Origin: Zychaea mexicana
Lineage: Eukaryota > Mucoromycota > Mucoromycetes > Mucorales > Lichtheimiaceae
Direction: 5' to 3'
Length of the DNA: 64,000 bases
Assembly (NCBI RefSeq): GCF_025766255.1
Contig: NW_026516709.1
Span: forward strand, 186,001 to 250,000
Shown here: piece by piece, positions 63,159 to 64,000 of the stretch
How positions within the stretch are numbered: the stretch's first letter is position 1
Layout: every line of letters starts with the position of its first letter
Made by a program: the position numbers and the translations under genes
The notes under the pieces: generated by a model
The model's database searches: none
The model's input: only the letters and a program-made list of their open reading frames with translations
Told to the model about the DNA's origin: nothing

Positions 63159-63539
63159 CTCCTGCAAATACATCCTGGCTTACAAAACCTGTGCATGTTT
63201 CTCGAAAACGGTAAGCATGCAAAGACGGGATCTTTAAAACAGTCCTAGACGCACCACTAACTTTGCGTAATTTATATAGTGGATGTTGCTGTTTGGCGTG
63301 TGATTGAAACGTATTTCAATACTACGCCACACGCTGAATGGACCAATTTCAACGCTGCCAAGCATATATGCGACAATATTACAGGATTGGATGAAGAAAC
63401 TGGAGCTAACTACGACCATTTCTTGAACCTTAACAGAGGCGTTTTGGAAAGGCTTTCTAACGATGACCATACCACTGACACAGAACGACATTGGAAAGCA
63501 AAAGAGATTTTGCAAAGATATGACGCTTGGAATATATGA
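63159..63539 (+). CDS. Small gene of unknown function in arm B (5' end unresolved)
   Basis: Two segments with good splice signals (63159-63210 and 63280-63539) join in phase to about 103 codons: a short hydrophobic piece, then an acidic, Trp/Tyr/His-containing protein ending at TGA 63537-63539. The second segment begins VDVAVWRVIETYFNTTPHAE. No start codon was placed with confidence; an upstream exon around 62990-63080 is possible but does not join in phase. No known motif. The arm A counterpart is disrupted. It is convergent with the dehydrogenase at the window edge. Confidence 0.45.
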
Positions 63540-63866
63540 AATGTGTGTTCCGCATGTGGCTCCGTCACCTTGTTTGATGATTGCATTCAACTTATATTAG
63601 CACGATATGCATAAAAATTCGTGCTATTATCTTTACAAAACAGATATCTAAAAGTTAGAGTAGGATAAGCGCATAATGTAATAAGATATTTAGAGGACGT
63701 GTGTGCAATTTCTTCGGGTCAATCCAACACCCACCTCCCCATTTACCGTCAGCATTAGTAGTATGTACGCTCACAATTATATTGACATTAAAGTGATGCG
63801 ACAGTATGTTTTAATTTTATGATACATTGACGAATACGGATAAACAAAAAGAACTAGTATACAGCT

Positions 63867-64000
63867 TTAAGTTTCAAGGACAAAACGATATTTTGCTTTA
63901 CCCTCTTTCAGCGCCTGAATAGCTTCCCGAATTTGGTCCATAGGATACTTTTGGATCCAAGGTCGAACATTCTTTTCAGCGGCGAACTCGAGCATTTCAC
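63867..64000 (-). CDS. C-terminal end of zinc alcohol dehydrogenase (partial, runs off the window)
   Basis: The minus frame from the window edge reads EMLEFAAEKNVRPWIQKYP, then a helix ending FVLET and TAA 63867-63869. This is the C-terminus of medium-chain NADP-dependent alcohol dehydrogenases of the cinnamyl/Adh6/YahK group. There is no frame damage in the visible 44 codons, unlike the arm A fragment. The catalytic zinc site and Rossmann fold lie outside the window. Confidence 0.8.
   Translation of the reverse strand, partial: EMLEFAAEKNVRPWIQKYPMDQIREAIQALKEGKAKYRFVLET

Overview
The window looks like nuclear DNA of a Mucoromycota fungus, probably Mucorales. Genes are dense and split by many short GT-AG introns (about 40-120 nt), proteins carry Gln/Ser/Pro-rich low-complexity runs, the housekeeping proteins are fungal, and two gene families (TPR/F-box/LRR proteins and one uncharacterised family) look like lineage expansions. 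Exon boundaries below were built by hand from splice sites, reading phase and family conservation; totals were checked to be multiples of three.

Layout. 0-1.3 kb: LINE-like debris. 1.6-5.8 kb: two minus-strand housekeeping genes, a cis-prenyltransferase (dolichol synthesis) and a Sec2/Rabin8-type Rab GEF. 8.0-19.8 kb: two Tc1/mariner-IS630-type transposons lying 4 bp apart. Element 1 (8010-14205) has near-identical 226-bp inverted repeats, an apparently intact DD34E transposase and four accessory genes, three of which look like stand-alone relatives of the transposase helix-turn-helix. Element 2 (14210-19806) is decayed: its transposase stops right after the catalytic Glu, and it carries broken genes plus an extremely AT-rich island holding a decayed ORF with a giant-virus-like Cys/His motif. 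Its right end lies 35 bp upstream of the start codon of a LIM-domain gene. 19.8-26.1 kb: LIM protein, HAD-family phosphatase and Zn2Cys6 transcription factor. 26-32 kb: gene-poor, with one remnant gene. 32.3-44.7 kb: SPT4, a three-RRM RNA-binding protein, mitochondrial isoleucyl-tRNA synthetase (19 exons) and a BTB/pentapeptide protein. 45-47.3 kb: a broken cytochrome P450.

47.7-64 kb is a large inverted duplication. Each arm carries the 3' part of an alcohol dehydrogenase, a small unknown gene and a TPR/F-box/LRR gene (Dia2/Pof3 type). The arms flank an unduplicated centre with YPP1/TTC7 (plasma-membrane PI4-kinase partner) and ARF1. Arm A alone contains a 704-bp fold-back element with 9-bp target duplications (Mutator-like), and arm B shows the empty site.

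Working together: Sec2-like GEF, ARF1 and Ypp1 all belong to membrane traffic and phosphoinositide control, and the cis-prenyltransferase feeds ER glycosylation; their proximity is probably coincidental. The most unusual biology is element 1: a transposase with several HTH-only paralogues, inverted repeats carrying a 22-bp-phased TGGC array, and a seven-copy inverted repeat array in its central divergent promoter.
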